A DNA stretch of 64,000 nucleotides, from NCBI RefSeq assembly GCF_000494755.1, contig NC_022657.1, positions 1,313,501 through 1,377,500 on the forward strand, in the 5' to 3' direction. The notes beneath the pieces are model-generated. The model ran no database searches and was not told the origin of the DNA. It saw only the letters and a program-made list of their open reading frames with translations. Positions 34,265 through 42,697 of the stretch are shown piece after piece; the first letter of the stretch is position 1, and each line of letters starts with the position of its first letter. The translations under genes and the position numbers were made by a program. Origin of the DNA: Amorphoplanes friuliensis DSM 7358. GTDB lineage: Bacteria; Actinomycetota; Actinomycetes; Mycobacteriales; Micromonosporaceae.

Positions 34265-34291
34265 CCGTCGCCTGTGCAGTGCAGGCGACGG
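34265..34291. terminator. bidirectional hairpin terminator
   Basis: CCGTCGCCTG and CAGGCGACGG form a perfect 10-bp stem with a 7-nt loop. It lies between the convergent unknown gene (stop at 34247) and the TetR gene (stop at 34301). A short T-rich stretch follows on the plus strand. Confidence 0.7.
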
Positions 34292-34300
34292 TCGTCTGTG

Positions 34301-35038
34301 TCAGCCGTGAAATCCCTCCCGATCGACGAGCAGTGCCACGCCGTCGAGGATGGTCCCCAGTCCGAAGCCGAAATCGATGTCCTCGTCGTATTCGGTCGGG
34401 CCGTCCAGCAGTCCGCTGCTGAGCATCCGGGTCAGCGCCGGGTGGGTCTCGGGCGCTGTCACCGTCCGGATGATCGCGCCGTACTGACCGGCTGTCGACT
34501 CCGCCGGGTCCGGGTGGGCGAGGTCGTTGCTGAGCTGCGCCTCGCCGCGGACGTAACCGTGCAGCAGCTGGATGATCTGCAGCTTGCGTCCCTCGTGCAG
34601 GCCGGTGCCCGCGAGGTTCTGCAGCCCGGCCTCCATCCACCTGAGCTGTGACGGGCCTGCCGGTGGGCCGTTCACGGGCACCTGGAGCAGCCACGGGTGT
34701 CGCCGGAACGTCGCGAAGACCAGCCGCGCCCACTGCTCGATCGCCTCCCGCCAGTCGTCCGTCGCCGGCGGTGACGGCGGCGCCTCGTTGGCGGCGTCGG
34801 CCATGAGCAGCAGCAACTCGTCCTTGCTCTTCACGTAGCGGTACAGCGACATCGGCGTGAAGCCGAGCCGTTCCGCCACACGGCTCATCGACACGGCGCC
34901 GAGGCCGTCGGCGTCGGCGATGTCGATGGCCGCGCCGACCACCGCGTCGAGGGTCAACGCCGGTCGTGGCCCGCGCCGGTGGTGCTGCTTGCTGGTCCAC
35001 AGGACCTGGAGCGAGGGCGGCAGGTGGGAGATGTCCAT
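34301..35038 (-). CDS. TetR/AcrR family repressor
   Basis: This 245-aa regulator has a TetR helix-turn-helix (ALTLDAVVGAAIDIADADG, then MSRVAERLGFTPMSLYRYVKSK; about residues 27-73). A C-terminal TetR_C domain with long helices for ligand binding follows. ATG at 35038 is preceded by GGGGG. It is divergent from an ABC drug exporter pair, with palindromic sequence between, so it most likely represses that pair until an inducer binds. Confidence 0.9.
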   Translation of the reverse strand: MDISHLPPSLQVLWTSKQHHRRGPRPALTLDAVVGAAIDIADADGLGAVSMSRVAERLGFTPMSLYRYVKSKDELLLLMADAANEAPPSPPATDDWREAIEQWARLVFATFRRHPWLLQVPVNGPPAGPSQLRWMEAGLQNLAGTGLHEGRKLQIIQLLHGYVRGEAQLSNDLAHPDPAESTAGQYGAIIRTVTAPETHPALTRMLSSGLLDGPTEYDEDIDFGFGLGTILDGVALLVDREGFHG

Positions 35039-35055
35039 TGACCCCCATCCTAGAA

Positions 35056-35091
35056 CTGTGTATAACCTAAACACAGCTATACGCCATACAC
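35056..35091. promoter_or_regulatory. palindromic operator region between TetR and ABC genes
   Basis: CTGTGT-N9-ACACAG (35056-35076) is a perfect inverted repeat. GTGTAT at 35058 and ATACAC at 35086-35091 form a second wider pair. The segment is unusually AT-rich for this genome, in keeping with a promoter covered by a TetR-type operator. Confidence 0.55.
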
Positions 35092-35107
35092 AATAACGGG
35101 GGTGGCA

Positions 35108-36019
35108 ATGGGCGTCCGGACCGAAGGTCTCTCCAAGGCGTACGGCGGCGTGACCGTCCTGCGCGGCATCGACCTGCAAGTGGCGCCCGGCAGCGTGTTC
35201 GCCCTGCTCGGGCCCAACGGCGCCGGCAAGACGACGCTGGTGCGCATCCTCACCACGCTGACCCGTCCCGACGCCGGCACCGCCACGGTCGCCGGTCACG
35301 ACGTGCTCCGCGATCCGCGCGGGGTGGCCCGGGCGATCACCCTGACCGGGCAGTTCGCCGCGGTCGACGAGCTGCTCACCGGAGTGGAAAACCTCGTGAT
35401 GCTCGGCCGGTTGCGCCGCCTGGGCCGCGCCGGCGCCCGGCGACGCGCTCACGAGCTGCTCGAGCAGTTCGATCTGACCGACGCCGGTGGTCGTCTGGCC
35501 AAGACCTACTCGGGTGGCATGCGGCGGCGTCTCGACCTGGCGATGAGTCTCGTCCGCCGCCCCGAGGTGCTCTTCCTGGACGAGCCGACCACGGGTCTCG
35601 ACCCCCGCAGCCGCCAGACGACCTGGGCAGCCGTCCGCGCGCTCGCCGCCGAGGGTGTGACCGTCTTCCTCACCACGCAATATCTGGAGGAGGCCGACCA
35701 GCTCGCCGATCGGGTCGCCTTCCTCGACCGGGGCGCGATCATCGCGGACGGCACACCGCGGCGGCTGAAGGCCCAGCTCGCCGGTGAACGCGTCGAGCTG
35801 CATCTGCCCGCCGGGCAGCTCGGCCGCGCCGCCACCGTGCTCGGGTCCGGAGCGACCTCCGATGCCACCCGCGGCACGGTGACCGTGGGGACGAGCGGCA
35901 GCGCGGCGGAGGTTCGCGAGCTGCTCAACCTCCTGCACACCCACGACATCCCGGTCGACACGGTTGCCGTGCACCGCCCCACGCTCGACGACGTCTTCCT
36001 CACCGTGACGGGAGGGTGA
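35108..36019 (+). CDS. ABC transporter ATP-binding protein (DrrA family)
   Basis: This 303-aa ATPase has Walker A GPNGAGKTTL, the signature YSGGMRRRLDLAMSL, Walker B VLFLDEPTTGLD, and the H-loop region FLTTQYLEEADQLADRV. A DrrA-type C-terminal extension ends in RPTLDDVFLTVTGG. The family exports daunorubicin-like drugs and lipids. It lies 3 nt before the permease gene, and the TetR repressor is divergent. ATG at 35108 is taken as start; GTG at 35102 is equally in frame. Confidence 0.93.
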   Translation: MGVRTEGLSKAYGGVTVLRGIDLQVAPGSVFALLGPNGAGKTTLVRILTTLTRPDAGTATVAGHDVLRDPRGVARAITLTGQFAAVDELLTGVENLVMLGRLRRLGRAGARRRAHELLEQFDLTDAGGRLAKTYSGGMRRRLDLAMSLVRRPEVLFLDEPTTGLDPRSRQTTWAAVRALAAEGVTVFLTTQYLEEADQLADRVAFLDRGAIIADGTPRRLKAQLAGERVELHLPAGQLGRAATVLGSGATSDATRGTVTVGTSGSAAEVRELLNLLHTHDIPVDTVAVHRPTLDDVFLTVTGG

Positions 36020-36022
36020 GCC

Positions 36023-36772
36023 GTGCTCACCGACGCCTCCATCCTCATCGGGCGCAGCCTGCTGCACACCCGCCGGGCCCTGGACACCCTCCTCATCGGT
36101 GTCCTCCTGCCGCTGATCATGTTGCTCCTTTTTGTGTACGTGTTCGGCGGCGCGATCTCCCGTGAGGGCGGCTACCTGACGTACGTGGTGCCCGGCATCG
36201 TGCTGTTGTGCGCGGGCTACGGTGCGGCCGGGACCGCCGTGCCCGTCGCACAGGACATGACGACGGGAGCGATGGACCGCTTCCGGTCGCTGCCGATCCT
36301 GCGCTCGGCCGTGCTGGTCGGCCATGTCACCGCAAGCGTGCTGCGCAACCTGTTCTCGACGCTGCTGGTGCTGGCGGTGTCGTTCGCGATCGGCTTCCGG
36401 CCCGGCGCCGGTCCCGGCGACTGGTTGCTCGCGCTGGTGGTCCTGACGCTCTACATCACCGCGATGTCCTGGCTGTCCGTCTGCTTCGGACTGGTGGCCG
36501 GGTCGGTGGAGAGTGCCTCCTCGTTCAGCTTTGTCATTCTCTTCCTGCCCTACCTGAGCAGCGCGTTCGTGCCGATCGAGACGATGCCGGCGGCGCTGCG
36601 TGGCTTTGCTGGGCATCAGCCGTTGACGCCGGTCATCGAGGCGCTGCGGGGATTCATGGCCGGGCGGCCCGACGTGGCGGCGACCTGGACGGCCGTCGCG
36701 TGGTTCGGCGGGCTCCTCGTGATCGCCTATCTGGTGGCCACCTGGCTGTTCATCAGGCGTTCTGATCGCTGA
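36023..36772 (+). CDS. ABC-2 type permease of the drug exporter
   Basis: This 249-aa membrane protein has six hydrophobic segments and the ABC-2 layout of DrrB-type subunits. Visible elements are an initial helix after HTRRALDTLLIG, the segment PVAQDMTTGAMDRFRSLPI that is typical of drug/lipid exporters, and a terminal ATWLFIRRSDR. Together with the upstream ATPase it should form a complete efflux pump. GTG at 36023 follows GGGAGG by 8 nt. Confidence 0.92.
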   Translation: MLTDASILIGRSLLHTRRALDTLLIGVLLPLIMLLLFVYVFGGAISREGGYLTYVVPGIVLLCAGYGAAGTAVPVAQDMTTGAMDRFRSLPILRSAVLVGHVTASVLRNLFSTLLVLAVSFAIGFRPGAGPGDWLLALVVLTLYITAMSWLSVCFGLVAGSVESASSFSFVILFLPYLSSAFVPIETMPAALRGFAGHQPLTPVIEALRGFMAGRPDVAATWTAVAWFGGLLVIAYLVATWLFIRRSDR

Positions 36773-36844
36773 TGCGCAACACGGCGATAACGCGACGGGA
36801 ATATGGTCAGCTCTCACGTCCTCGGCTGAGGGGAGGGAGAGGCC

Positions 36845-37558
36845 ATGCCCCACCCGCGCGTCCGATCGGTGCTGCTCTCACGGTTGGTGAACAAGCCGCA
36901 GGGCAGTTCGCAGAGCGAGATCCTCGACGAGCTGCGCCGCTGCATCCTCGACGGCGAGGTGCCACCCGGTTCCCCCATCCCGGTCGACGGGGTCGCCGCC
37001 TCGTTCGGAGTGAGCCGCATCCCCGTCCGCGAAGCCTTGATGACCCTGATCGGTGAAGGGCTGGTCGATCACCGGGCCCGGACCGGATATCGCGTCGCGA
37101 AGATGACCGTGGCGGAGTTCGGGGAGATCTATCTGGTGCGCGAGGCGCTGGAGACGGCGGCGCTGCGGGTCGCCGTCGAGCTGGCGGGCAACAGCGACGA
37201 CGAGCAGGCACGGGCCGCGCACGCTGCCCTCGAGGCGGCGATCCGCGCCGGCGACGGACGCGCTCATCATCGCGAAAGCCGGCGCTTCCACCTGGCTCTC
37301 ATCGAGCCGTGCCGGATGCGACGGCTGCTGCACATGCTCAGCACGGCCTGGAACATGACCGAACCGCTGCAGCCCATGTCACACCTGGACGCCGCCGAAC
37401 GCGAGCTGCTGCACCGTGATCACGCGGGCATGCTGGCGGCGTTCACGGCTCGCGACGCCGAGGCGCTGATCGGTGTGTGCGGCGACCACCACCAACGTCT
37501 CCAGACCCTCATCGCCCGCCTGCCACAGGACACCGGGCTGTTCGCGGAGCCTGCCTGA
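36845..37558 (+). CDS. GntR family regulator (FCD/FadR type)
   Basis: This 237-aa protein has a GntR winged helix (QSEILDELRRCILDGEVPPGSPI, then VSRIPVREALMTLIGEGLVDHRARTG; given in part, about residues 23-75). An all-helical FCD effector domain with the metal-binding His pattern (RRFHLALIE, HRDHAGML, GDHHQRL) follows. ATG at 36845 follows GGGAGGGAGAGG. It is the first gene of a run encoding a permease, racemase, ACC deaminase and SDR, and probably controls that pathway. An 8-bp inverted repeat follows its stop codon. The stop itself lies within an 18-bp tandem repeat. Confidence 0.91.
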   Translation: MPHPRVRSVLLSRLVNKPQGSSQSEILDELRRCILDGEVPPGSPIPVDGVAASFGVSRIPVREALMTLIGEGLVDHRARTGYRVAKMTVAEFGEIYLVREALETAALRVAVELAGNSDDEQARAAHAALEAAIRAGDGRAHHRESRRFHLALIEPCRMRRLLHMLSTAWNMTEPLQPMSHLDAAERELLHRDHAGMLAAFTARDAEALIGVCGDHHQRLQTLIARLPQDTGLFAEPA

Positions 37559-37596
37559 GAAGCCGAGCCTGGCTGAGAAGCCGAGCCTGCCTGAGA
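37547..37596. repeat. 18-bp tandem repeat over the GntR stop codon
   Basis: GAGCCTGCCTGAGAAGCC is present at 37547-37564 and 37565-37582 (with one change, G for C), and a third truncated copy begins at 37583. Each unit carries a TGA in the same frame, at 37556, 37574 and 37592. The terminus therefore has three stop codons in a row, 18 bp apart. Confidence 0.9.
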
Positions 37597-37620
37597 GATA
37601 GCTGAATAGATATATCTCTC
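37593..37620. promoter_or_regulatory. inverted repeat GAGAGATA-N12-TATCTCTC
   Basis: Perfect 8-bp arms with a 12-nt AT-rich spacer lie between the GntR gene and the NCS1 permease. It is a candidate GntR operator, or a weak terminator for the regulator gene. Position favours control of the permease operon. Confidence 0.5.
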
Positions 37621-37689
37621 CGCTCATCTTGCCGAAACAGCCCATTCCTAGCGTGAGCGCAACGAAGCCGCTCGACCCCAGGAGTGGGC

Positions 37690-39219
37690 ATGTCCGATAC
37701 CACTGTCGCCAAAAACTCCGATCTCATCGAAGCAGCCGGCATGCCCGTCGGCTCGGGGGAGATCAAGCCCGGATACGACCCCCGCCTCACCAACGAGGAC
37801 CTCGCCCCGCTGCGCAAGCAGACCTGGGGCTCCTACAACATCTTCGCCTTCTGGATGTCGGACGTGCACAGCGTCGGCGGGTACGTCACCGCGGGCAGCC
37901 TGTTCGCGCTCGGCCTCTCCAGCTGGCAGGTGCTCGTCTCGCTGCTCGTCGGCATCACGATCGTCTACTTCTTCTGCAACCTCGTCGCGAAGCCCAGCCA
38001 GCTGACCGGTGTGCCCTATCCGGTGATCAACCGATCGGCGTTCGGGGTGCTCGGGGCGAACGTGCCCGCGATCATCCGCGGGCTGATCGCCGTCGCCTGG
38101 TACGGCATCCAGACCTACCTCGCCTCGGCCGCCCTCGACGTGGTCGTCCTGAAGCTGTTCCCCGACCTGATGCCCTACGCGGACGTCAACCAGTACGGCT
38201 TCCTCGGACTGCCGCTGCTCGGCTGGTGCACGTACGCGATCCTCTGGGTCCTGCAGGCGGCGGTGTTCTGGACCGGCATGGAGACGATCCGCAAGTTCAT
38301 CGACTTCTGCGGCCCGGCCGTCTACGTCGTCATGATCGTGCTGACCGGGTACCTGATCTGGAAGGCCGGTTGGGGCAACATCAACCTCAGCCTGGGCGAG
38401 GTCAAGTACAGCGGTGCCAGCGCCATCCCGGTCATGCTCGGGGCGATCGCGCTGGTCGTCTCGTACTTCTCCGGGCCGATGCTCAACTTCGGTGACTTCT
38501 CGCGGTACGGCAAGTCGTTCAAGGCGGTGAAGACCGGCAACCTGCTCGGTCTCCCGTTGAACTTCCTCGCGTTCTCGATCCTGGTCGTGGTGACCGCGTC
38601 GCTGACCATCCCGGTCTTCGGCGAGCTGATCACCGACCCGGTGGCGACGGTCGCCCGCATCGACAGCACCTTTGCCATCGTGCTCGGTGCGCTGACATTC
38701 ACGATCGCCACCATCGGCATCAACATCGTCGCGAACTTCATCTCGCCGGCGTTCGACTTCTCCAACGTGAGCCCGCAGCGGATCAGCTGGCGTGCCGGCG
38801 GCATGATCGCCGCGGTCGGTTCGGTGCTGATCACGCCGTGGAACCTCTACAACAACCCCGATGTCATCCACTACACGCTGGAGACGCTCGGCGCCTTCAT
38901 CGGCCCGCTGTTCGGTGTCCTGATCGCCGACTTCTACATCGTGCGCAAGCAGAAGGTCTCGGTCGACGACATGTTCACCATGTCGCCCGAGGGGCGCTAC
39001 TGGTACACCAAGGGTTACAACCCGCCGGCCATCATCGCCACGGCCGTCGGCGCGGTGGTCGCCATGGTGCCGGTGCTCTGGACCGGCGGTCCGGGCATGC
39101 ACACCACGGCGCAGTACAGCTGGTTCATCGGCATGGCGCTCGGCTTTGTGGTCTACCTCGGCCTGGCCCCGCGGATGCGCGTGCAGGAGCGCAGCCGGAT
39201 CCTCGACGAGGTCGCGTAA
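37690..39219 (+). CDS. NCS1 family permease (allantoin/hydantoin/purine type)
   Basis: This 509-aa protein has twelve membrane segments. The NCS1 N-terminal motif region (LRKQTWGSYNIFAFWMSD) is present, together with PVINRSAFGVLGANVPAIIRGLIAVAWYGIQTYLA (given in part) typical of Fur/PucI/Mhp1-type transporters. The next gene is a hydantoin/allantoin-type racemase, so its substrate is probably an allantoin, hydantoin or related ring compound. ATG at 37690 follows CAGGAG by 7 nt. Confidence 0.9.
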   Translation: MSDTTVAKNSDLIEAAGMPVGSGEIKPGYDPRLTNEDLAPLRKQTWGSYNIFAFWMSDVHSVGGYVTAGSLFALGLSSWQVLVSLLVGITIVYFFCNLVAKPSQLTGVPYPVINRSAFGVLGANVPAIIRGLIAVAWYGIQTYLASAALDVVVLKLFPDLMPYADVNQYGFLGLPLLGWCTYAILWVLQAAVFWTGMETIRKFIDFCGPAVYVVMIVLTGYLIWKAGWGNINLSLGEVKYSGASAIPVMLGAIALVVSYFSGPMLNFGDFSRYGKSFKAVKTGNLLGLPLNFLAFSILVVVTASLTIPVFGELITDPVATVARIDSTFAIVLGALTFTIATIGINIVANFISPAFDFSNVSPQRISWRAGGMIAAVGSVLITPWNLYNNPDVIHYTLETLGAFIGPLFGVLIADFYIVRKQKVSVDDMFTMSPEGRYWYTKGYNPPAIIATAVGAVVAMVPVLWTGGPGMHTTAQYSWFIGMALGFVVYLGLAPRMRVQERSRILDEVA

Positions 39220-39221
39220 CG

Positions 39222-39950
39222 ATGCACATCCGGGTCATCAATCCCAACACCACCGCGGAGATGACCAGGAAGATCGAGGAGAGTGCCCGGGCCGTCGCCG
39301 GCCCGGGCACCCGCCTCGACGCGGTCAACCCCGCCATGGGACCAGCATCGATCGAGAGCCACTACGACGAGGCGCTGAGCGTTCCCGGCACTCTCGCGGA
39401 GATCGCCGAGGGGGAGCGGGCCGGCGTCGACGGTTACGTCCTCGCCTGCTTCGGCGACCCCGGTCTGGACGCCGCCCGCGAACTCGCCGCCGGCCCGGTC
39501 GTCGGCATCGCCGAAGCCGCCATGCACGCGGCGGCCATGCTCGGCCGCGGCTTCAGCGTGGTCACCACGCTCGACCGCACCCGGGGACGTGCCTGGGACC
39601 TCGCCGCCCGATACGGCGCCGGGCAGACCTGCCGGGGCGTCCACGCCTGCGACATCCCGGTGCTCGAACTCGACAAGGACCCGGACGTGGTCGACCGGGT
39701 GGTGGCCGTCGGCCGGGCCGCCCTCGACCGCGACGACTCCGACGTCATCGTCCTCGGCTGCGCGGGCATGGCCGACCTCTGCGGAAAGGTATCGGCGCAG
39801 CTCGGCGTCCCCGTCGTCGACGGAGTAGCGGCGGCAACGGTGTTCGTGCAGTCGCTGATCACCCTGGGTCTACGCACCTCGACCCGCAACGAATACGCAC
39901 CACCGCTGCCGAAGGCCTACACCGGGATGCTCGCTGACTTCTCCTCCTGA
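39222..39950 (+). CDS. Asp/Glu/hydantoin (allantoin) racemase
   Basis: This 242-aa protein has the racemase signature IRVINPNTTAEMT at the N-terminus and the two catalytic cysteines Cys76 (VLACFGDPGLDAARE) and Cys180 (VIVLGCAGMADL). Enzymes of this group interconvert stereoisomers of hydantoins or allantoin. It starts 3 nt after the permease stop and is co-transcribed with it. This places it in the same catabolic pathway as the permease and, less certainly, the downstream ACC deaminase. Confidence 0.88.
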   Translation: MHIRVINPNTTAEMTRKIEESARAVAGPGTRLDAVNPAMGPASIESHYDEALSVPGTLAEIAEGERAGVDGYVLACFGDPGLDAARELAAGPVVGIAEAAMHAAAMLGRGFSVVTTLDRTRGRAWDLAARYGAGQTCRGVHACDIPVLELDKDPDVVDRVVAVGRAALDRDDSDVIVLGCAGMADLCGKVSAQLGVPVVDGVAAATVFVQSLITLGLRTSTRNEYAPPLPKAYTGMLADFSS

Positions 39951-40053
39951 CTGCACTTTCAGAACTGGTCGAAGGTTCCCGACTGCGCGATCACGGTGAC
40001 GGAGCACAGAAAGTGCTGGCAGCATGGGGCGCGGAACCGACTGAGGAGCTGGC

Positions 40054-41064
40054 ATGGCACTGGACGACTTCGACCGGTATTCGCTGCTGTTCGGGCCGTC
40101 GCCCGTCCACCGGCTCGACCGGCTGACCCGCCACCTCGGCGGTGCGGCGGTCTGGGCGAAACGCGAGGACTGCAACTCGGGCATCGCGTACGGCGGGAAC
40201 AAGACGCGGAAACTCGAATATCTGGTCGCCGACGCCATCGCGCAGGGGTGCGACACGCTCGTCTCGATCGGTGGCGTGCAGTCGAACCACACGCGGCAGG
40301 TTGCGGCGGTCGCGGCGTACGCGGGCAGGAAGTGTGTCTTGATCCAGGAGAGCTGGGTCGACTGGCCGGACAGCGTCTACGACAAGGTCGGCAACATCCT
40401 GCTCAGCCGGCTTGCCGGTGCGGACGTGCGCCTGGTCAAGGCCGGGTTCGGCATCGGCTTCAAGGAGAGCTGGGACGCCGCGATCGCCGAGGTCGAGGCG
40501 GGCGGCGGAAAGCCGTACGCGATCCCGGCCGGCGCCTCCGATCACCGCCTCGGCGGACTCGGGTTTGCGAACTGGGCCCGGGAGGTCGCGGAGCAGGAGG
40601 CGCAGCTCGGCGTCTTCTTCGACACGGTGGTGGTGTGCTCGGTGACCGGCAGCACCCAGGCCGGGATGATCGCCGGTTTTGCCGCGCTCGGCGATCACCG
40701 GCCGCGCCGCGTCCTGGGCATCGACGGCTCGGCGAAGCCGGTGGAGACCCACGACCAGGTCTCCCGGATCGCGCGCGCCACGGCCGCCCTCATCGGTGTC
40801 GACCGCGACCTGCGCGACGACGAGATCCTGCTCGACGACCGTTACCACGGCGGCATCTACGGCATCCCCGACGAGGCCACGCTCGACGCGATGCGGGTCG
40901 CCGCCCGGACCGAAGGCATGATCACCGACCCGGTGTACGAGGGCAAGTCGATGGCCGGCCTGATCGACCTGGTCAGCCGGGGTGAGATCAGCAAGGACTC
41001 GACCGTCCTGTACGCCCACCTCGGCGGTCAGCCCGCCCTGAACGCCTACAGCGCCATCGTCTGA
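40054..41064 (+). CDS. acdS: 1-aminocyclopropane-1-carboxylate deaminase
   Basis: This 336-aa PLP enzyme matches ACC deaminase closely: [22 protein letters not shown] (in part; PLP Lys50), [29 protein letters not shown] segment, [13 protein letters not shown] and [12 protein letters not shown]. Glu296 and Leu323 ([13 protein letters not shown]) occupy the positions that distinguish true ACC deaminases from D-cysteine desulfhydrases. It would break the ethylene precursor ACC into 2-oxobutanoate and ammonia, a trait of plant-associated bacteria. GCACTTTC (39953) and GAAAGTGC (40009) flank its upstream region. Confidence 0.93.
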   Translation: MALDDFDRYSLLFGPSPVHRLDRLTRHLGGAAVWAKREDCNSGIAYGGNKTRKLEYLVADAIAQGCDTLVSIGGVQSNHTRQVAAVAAYAGRKCVLIQESWVDWPDSVYDKVGNILLSRLAGADVRLVKAGFGIGFKESWDAAIAEVEAGGGKPYAIPAGASDHRLGGLGFANWAREVAEQEAQLGVFFDTVVVCSVTGSTQAGMIAGFAALGDHRPRRVLGIDGSAKPVETHDQVSRIARATAALIGVDRDLRDDEILLDDRYHGGIYGIPDEATLDAMRVAARTEGMITDPVYEGKSMAGLIDLVSRGEISKDSTVLYAHLGGQPALNAYSAIV

Positions 41065-41066
41065 CC

Positions 41067-41825
41067 ATGGCGTCCCACGTGGTGACCGGCGGTGGCCGGG
41101 GAGTCGGCCGGGCGATCGTCGAACGCCTGGCCGCGGCGGGTGACGACGTCGCCGTGATCGAGTTCGACCCGGCGGCGCTCGACTGGATCGAGGAGCACCC
41201 GGCCGGCCGGATCGTTCCGGTCGTCGGTGATGCGTCCGACCCGGCGGTCGCCGACCGTGCCGTGGCCGCGGTGCCGTCGCCGTTGTCCGGCTGGGTCAAC
41301 AACGCGGCCGTGTTCCGCGACGCGTGGCTGCACGAGGTGCCGCCGGGTGAGGTGCTGGCGCTGATCGGCCGCAACCTCGACCCGGTGGTCGTGGGCAGCG
41401 CGGCGGCCGTCCGGGCGTTCCTGCCGCAGGGGGCCGGTGCGATCGTGAACGTCTCGTCGCACCAGGCGCAGCGGGTCGTCCGCGGTGCGCTGGCCTACGC
41501 GACGGCCAAAGCCGCGATCGAGGGCCTGACCAGGGCACTGGCCGTGGACTACGGGCCGCGGGGCATCCGGGTCAACGCCGTTGCGCTCGGCTCGATCACC
41601 ACCGAGCGGTCCGAGGCGCACGTCGCGGGTCTCGACGAGGCCGGTGCCGAACACTTCGCCCGGGAAATCCGGCTGCTGCAGCCACTCGGCCGGATGGGAC
41701 GCGCGGACGAGGTGGCGGATGCGGTCGCGTTCCTGCTCTCGGACGCGGCCGGCTTCATCAACGGCGTGGTCCTGCCCGTCGACGGCGGCCGCGCCGCCCA
41801 GGGCCGCGACCCCGAAGAGGCCTGA
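41067..41825 (+). CDS. short-chain dehydrogenase/reductase
   Basis: This 252-aa classical SDR has the cofactor site TGGGRGVGRA, the NNAAV segment (GWVNNAAVF), active-site Ser in NVSSHQAQR and YATAKAAI with the catalytic Tyr and Lys, and PLGRMGRADEVADAVAFLLSD near the end. It begins 2 nt after the ACC deaminase stop, so it is part of the same transcript; its substrate is not known. In contrast to the SDR at 13138, the catalytic residues are intact. Confidence 0.92.
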   Translation: MASHVVTGGGRGVGRAIVERLAAAGDDVAVIEFDPAALDWIEEHPAGRIVPVVGDASDPAVADRAVAAVPSPLSGWVNNAAVFRDAWLHEVPPGEVLALIGRNLDPVVVGSAAAVRAFLPQGAGAIVNVSSHQAQRVVRGALAYATAKAAIEGLTRALAVDYGPRGIRVNAVALGSITTERSEAHVAGLDEAGAEHFAREIRLLQPLGRMGRADEVADAVAFLLSDAAGFINGVVLPVDGGRAAQGRDPEEA

Positions 41826-41832
41826 CGGCCGG

Positions 41833-42630
41833 TCAGATCAGGTCGGCGCTGGAGAACCGTTCGTGGCGTGAGCGCATGTCCGCATAGGCCGTGACCACCA
41901 TCGTGGTCACGACCACCCCGGAGACGATGTAGTACGACGTCTCCAGCAGAACCTTCAGGCTTGTGCCGATCAGGTTCGGGGCGACCACGTCCACCAGCGT
42001 CGTCACCAGTGTCAGGGCCAGGCTGGCGGCGAAGGTCAGGCCGATGATGGTCGCGATGCGGGCGATGGAGAGCCCCAGGTCCGCGTTGAAGAGCTGGAAG
42101 CAACGCCCGATCCCGCGCCGGCGTTCCACCAGGACGACCACGGGCAGGATCGTGATGACCGCGCCGACGTAGATGGCCGGGAAGAAGCAGAGGGCCAGGG
42201 AGATCAGCAGGACCGGCACGGCCAGAAGGAACCAGCCGAGCAGCGCCGGGGTTCGGCGGGCGGCGGTCGCGACCGCGGGACCCAGAGCGGTGCCCCGTCC
42301 GGTGGCCAGGGAGATCACCAGCTGGGCGACGGCCAGCTGGCCGAGCAGGTAGAGCAGGCTGCCGATCACGATGACGGGCACGAGGGACGTCCAGCCCGCG
42401 AAGATCAGGCCCGGGGTGAGGTCGGTCGTCTCCATGATTCTGTGGGCTTCGGCCTGCTCCTTCTCGAAGCGGGAGAAGGCGGGGATCACGATGGCCGCGA
42501 TCGGGACCGTGACCACGACCTGCACCAGGGCCATGGGCCGCCAGCCCGCCCGGATGAGCCAGACGCTGCGCCGCCACCAGCCGTTGAAGTCGCCGCTGAC
42601 CAACGGGTCCTGCGGATAGAACTGCGTCAT
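41833..42630 (-). CDS. multi-pass membrane protein, unknown function
   Basis: This 265-aa protein has about six hydrophobic segments and a family-like layout resembling the membrane domain of glycerophosphoryl diester phosphodiesterases and related DUFs (GWWRRSVWLIRAGWRPMALVQ; VGAVITILPVVVLVERRRGIGRCFQLF, in part). It has no catalytic motif. ATG at 42630 follows AGGGG. It is convergent with the SDR and divergent from the large helicase. Confidence 0.68.
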   Translation of the reverse strand: MTQFYPQDPLVSGDFNGWWRRSVWLIRAGWRPMALVQVVVTVPIAAIVIPAFSRFEKEQAEAHRIMETTDLTPGLIFAGWTSLVPVIVIGSLLYLLGQLAVAQLVISLATGRGTALGPAVATAARRTPALLGWFLLAVPVLLISLALCFFPAIYVGAVITILPVVVLVERRRGIGRCFQLFNADLGLSIARIATIIGLTFAASLALTLVTTLVDVVAPNLIGTSLKVLLETSYYIVSGVVVTTMVVTAYADMRSRHERFSSADLI

Positions 42631-42684
42631 GGTTACCCCTGGAGAAGGGTCTCACGTGGCCGCACCCGGGCTGCGGACGTCGGA

Positions 42685-42690
42685 TAACCT
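42685..42690 (+). promoter_or_regulatory. -10 box TAACCT, leaderless promoter of the helicase-nuclease gene
   Basis: TAACCT ends 7 nt before ATG 42698, and no Shine-Dalgarno sequence is seen. The same layout recurs at 52754-52759. Confidence 0.5.
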
Positions 42691-42697
42691 CCGAAGA

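Noticed and set aside
34301..36853. 850-aa minus-strand frame through the ABC transporter and TetR genes
   Set aside because: Only the first part (34301-35038) is a real TetR gene. The extension lies opposite two clear ABC genes and has a Gly/His/Arg-rich shadow composition.
37648..39102. 484-aa minus-strand frame opposite the NCS1 permease
   Set aside because: The plus-strand permease has clear membrane helices and motifs; the minus frame is Asp/Arg/His-rich shadow sequence.
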